Positions 61,600-64,000 of a stretch of 64,000 nt of DNA are shown piece after piece. The notes beneath the pieces were generated by a model that did not search any database, was not told the DNA's origin, and was given only the letters and a program-made list of their open reading frames with translations. A program made the translations under genes and the position numbers. Source of the DNA: Delphinapterus leucas (Eukaryota; Chordata; Mammalia; Artiodactyla; Monodontidae). Each line of letters opens with the position of its first letter. The stretch's first letter is position 1. The stretch lies in assembly GCF_002288925.2 (NCBI RefSeq), contig NW_022098023.1, positions 30,286,084 through 30,350,083 of the forward strand. Direction: 5' to 3'.

Positions 61600-62080
61600 C
61601 TGTATCAGTCAGGGTCCCTTGCAGGAAACAGAGTCTACCTCCAATGATTCAAAGGAAGGTACCATTTACAGGGGTGTAGGCAGGGTTAAGGGAACTGGGC
61701 ACAGATGTCTAGGTACCCAGGAACTAGTAACAGAGGGAAACTGTTCATACTCATGATGCTTCTCCCATCAGGAGAAGGATGACAGAACAATGTTACCAGG
61801 CCTAGTGAGTACCAGAACTCTGGAGGTTGCTGTGCTCTTGGTGAGCCAGACAGGGAAGGAGCAGGGAAGAAGTACCCGACCTCTTTCCCCTACCCCTTTT
61901 GATCTCCTGATGACTTTTCCCATTGGCCATACCTAACCAGAAGCCTGCAACAAGGAAAACAGGTCACAGGGATCTGCCTCCCAGGGTTCAGAGAATGGAT
62001 GAGGGCAGAGAATGGATCTAGGAAGCAAATGGAGGGTAATCAGCGCACCGTATATCTAGTCCCTGGCTCTTCATAGGGAC
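61600..62080. repeat. Ancient interspersed repeat, family not assigned
   Basis: It starts TGTATCAGTCAGGGTCCCTT and includes CCATTTACAGGGGTGTAGGC and CCCATTGGCCATACCTAACC. I recognise these phrases from a mammalian dispersed repeat but cannot name it with certainty; an LTR or DNA-transposon origin is possible. Confidence 0.5.
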
Positions 62081-62214
62081 CAGGTAAGTGGCAGTTATAT
62101 ATTGTTGTTCAGATGACAGGAATACACTTAAGACCAGATTTGTAGATACAGCAGTCATGCCTTATGAGTATTGATAACATTTAAATTTACCACTTTCCTA
62201 GAGGCCCTTAGGGT

Positions 62215-62360
62215 AGCAGATAAAAGACAGTTTGGAGCAAGAGAAAAGGAGTTTGAGATCTTGTGCTGGTGTCCAGCTATCTACTAGCTGTGTGACTTTG
62301 GGCAAGTTACAACCTCTCTGAGTTTCAACTTCCTCTCCTGCAAAATGGGAATAACATCAT
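62215..62360 (+). mobile_element. MIR SINE
   Basis: TAGCTGTGTGACTTTGGGCA, then TCTCTGAGTTTCAACTTCCT and CAAAATGGGAATAACATC: a well-preserved sense MIR core. Confidence 0.85.
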
Positions 62361-62536
62361 TTTTAGGAGCAAATGTAACCAATTCAGTTGAAGAATTTTG
62401 TACACTATTATTCACTCTGTAAGAAAAACTCGTATTATTACACATAAAATTTTCTTTCCACTACGTGGAATTGAAATCACAAGCAGATTATTCTGTAAAT
62501 ATCTATGAACAGTTTTTATTTGTTAAAATGCTCTGG

Positions 62537-62741
62537 GGCTTCCCTGGTGGCGCAGTGGTTGAGAGTCCGCCTGCCGATGCAGGGGACACGGGTTCGTGCC
62601 CCGGTCCAGAAAGATCCCACATGCCGCGGAGCAGCTGGGCCCGTGAGCCATGGCCGCTGAGCCTGAGCGTCCGGAGCCTGTGTTCTGCAACGGAAAAGGC
62701 CACAACAGTGAGAGGCCCGCATACAGAAAAAAAAAAAAAAA
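62537..62741 (+). mobile_element. CHR-type SINE, short form
   Basis: Head GGCTTCCCTGGTGGCGCAGT, box B GGTTCGTGCCC, short-form body and an A-tail. The GCTCTGG repeats (62530-62536 and 62742-62748) mark the target site. Confidence 0.94.
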
Positions 62742-64000
62742 GCTCTGGAAACTGAAAAATATAAATTTTACTTACACATTCACTTGTTTACTAATTTTTC
62801 AGAAATATCTTTTTGGACTGGCAAGCAGCAATTGTGCTTTTAGAGAGAGATGATAACTGATTTGAAATCAGATCACCTCTCTTCTAAAATTAATGAGGGA
62901 ATTGCCTAGCTTTAGAGATTATTACTACGATTAATGGATAGAATTTATAGGCTATAGATTTGGACTTGATATTAGAGATAATTTTCTAACAAATAGAGTT
63001 GAATATGCAATGAATTGTTAATATTAAAGGAGGCTTTGATGAATAAATAAATAAAGTTTATTTATGGTCACTGTAAAAAACACAAATAATGCAGAACAGC
63101 ACCAAGAAGAAAATAAAAGTAACTACAGATCTCAACACCTTGAGATTTAAAGCCTTTTAAACATCCTTTTATAATCTCTCTTTAATTACATACACAAATA
63201 AATATGTATACAGTTTTACTTAAGTGAAATCTTACTATACATGCTGTTGTATAACCTGATTTTTAAAATATTTGCAGAGTATTGGATATTTTTCCATGCC
63301 AATAAATGTAGATCCATACCCTCATTTTTAATGGTTGTGTAGTAGTCCTTTGTGTTCATACCCACTGCATAGGGAAAAGATGATGCTTGTTTGAGGGGAA
63401 TAACCAGGTTGTCTTGAAATATCATTTAAATTCTAAGATTTGAGTATCTCTAACAGTAGGAGGGTAAGTAAGCAAGTGAGAGTTTTCTCACTGTAGGTTT
63501 CTTTTCTCCCTACACTGTTAGTGTAGATACAGATGCTTAAATGGCAGCTGTGGCCTCACTTTCCCTCACCAGTTTAGACTGAGGAGGAGTTGCCTGTCCT
63601 CTGACTTCTAAGCAAACTGTTCCTAATGGGTGGCGATATGGGAGAGCAGAGGTAGCCCCAAATAAATAGCTCTGTACAGTGCCCAGGGTTTCTGAAGATT
63701 TTGAATTTAGAAGATTCTCTCTATGGTAGGATATGTTAGTGACTTCCAAGAGGCTCACATGGATTAGCAAGTAGATGAAAATATTTAGCATAAGACCTTT
63801 CTGCCCCATTGACAAACAATTAGAAAGGCTTTTGGTCTCATTATTATAGAAATACCCTTCGCAATTGTGCTTATAACCAGCAAAGATGATCTCTAACTCA
63901 GGGAAGAGTTACTCAGTAACTAATGTTGTTTATGTGGTGGGCTACATTTTGGGAGACCATTCCTAGATTATGTATATTTTAGTTGCAAAATTTCTTTGAG

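Larger units (their letters stand above)
61061..64000 (+). other. TBC1D1: Intron (partial) with a SINE and ancient repeats
   Basis: It begins gtatga and continues past the window end. It holds an unassigned ancient interspersed repeat near 61600-62080, a MIR near 62215-62360 and a CHR SINE at 62537. The last 1.2 kb has no recognised element, and I found no further TBC1D1 exon. Confidence 0.75.

Overview
This is vertebrate, specifically mammalian, intronic and exonic DNA. It is AT-rich with long introns and GT-AG splice junctions, and it is full of LINE-1 and tRNA-derived SINE insertions. The dominant SINE starts GGGCTTCCCTGGTGGCGCAGT, has pol III box A and box B motifs and ends in an A-tail; it matches the CHR-type SINEs of whales, dolphins and hippos. 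With cetartiodactyl-type L1 3' ends and no ruminant Bov-A or Bov-tA elements, a cetacean is the best guess (inference from repeat content, not from a search).

There is one host gene, on the + strand and running through the whole window: TBC1D1, the RabGAP downstream of AKT and AMPK that controls GLUT4 vesicle traffic and fat oxidation in muscle. I place 15 coding exons (2,211 nt, 737 codons) with consistent phases across every junction and no premature stop. They run from the C-terminal helix of the second PTB domain (1547-1679), through the phospho-regulated linker (5673-40247, with the RRRAHT AKT site in 20644-20870 and a 24-nt microexon at 33976-33999), the pre-TBC helical region (42307-46304), and most of the TBC catalytic domain (49958-61060). 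The arginine finger and glutamine finger both lie in the exon at 52455-52699. The gene's first and last exons are outside the window.

The introns hold about 17 CHR SINEs. They also hold several 5'-truncated L1 copies (around 7, 8, 9.8 and 57-58.5 kb) and one near full-length antisense L1 (26429-33178) flanked by an unusually long direct repeat of about 80 bp. Relics of L2, MIR and HAL1/L1M fill part of the rest. A 100-N assembly gap (57847-57946) lies inside an L1 and is bracketed by an artefactual-looking 132-bp duplication. The interval 33.26-43.57 kb is almost free of young transposons and is also where splicing looks most flexible: the microexon plus two phase-compatible candidate cassette exons.

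I saw no prokaryote-like system, CRISPR array, tRNA or rRNA gene, or second host gene. The points most worth a second look are the duplicated splice acceptor just before the exon at 58764, the diverged microexon, the two candidate cassette exons, the long duplication around the full-length L1 and its tandem 5'-UTR monomers, and the gap artefact.
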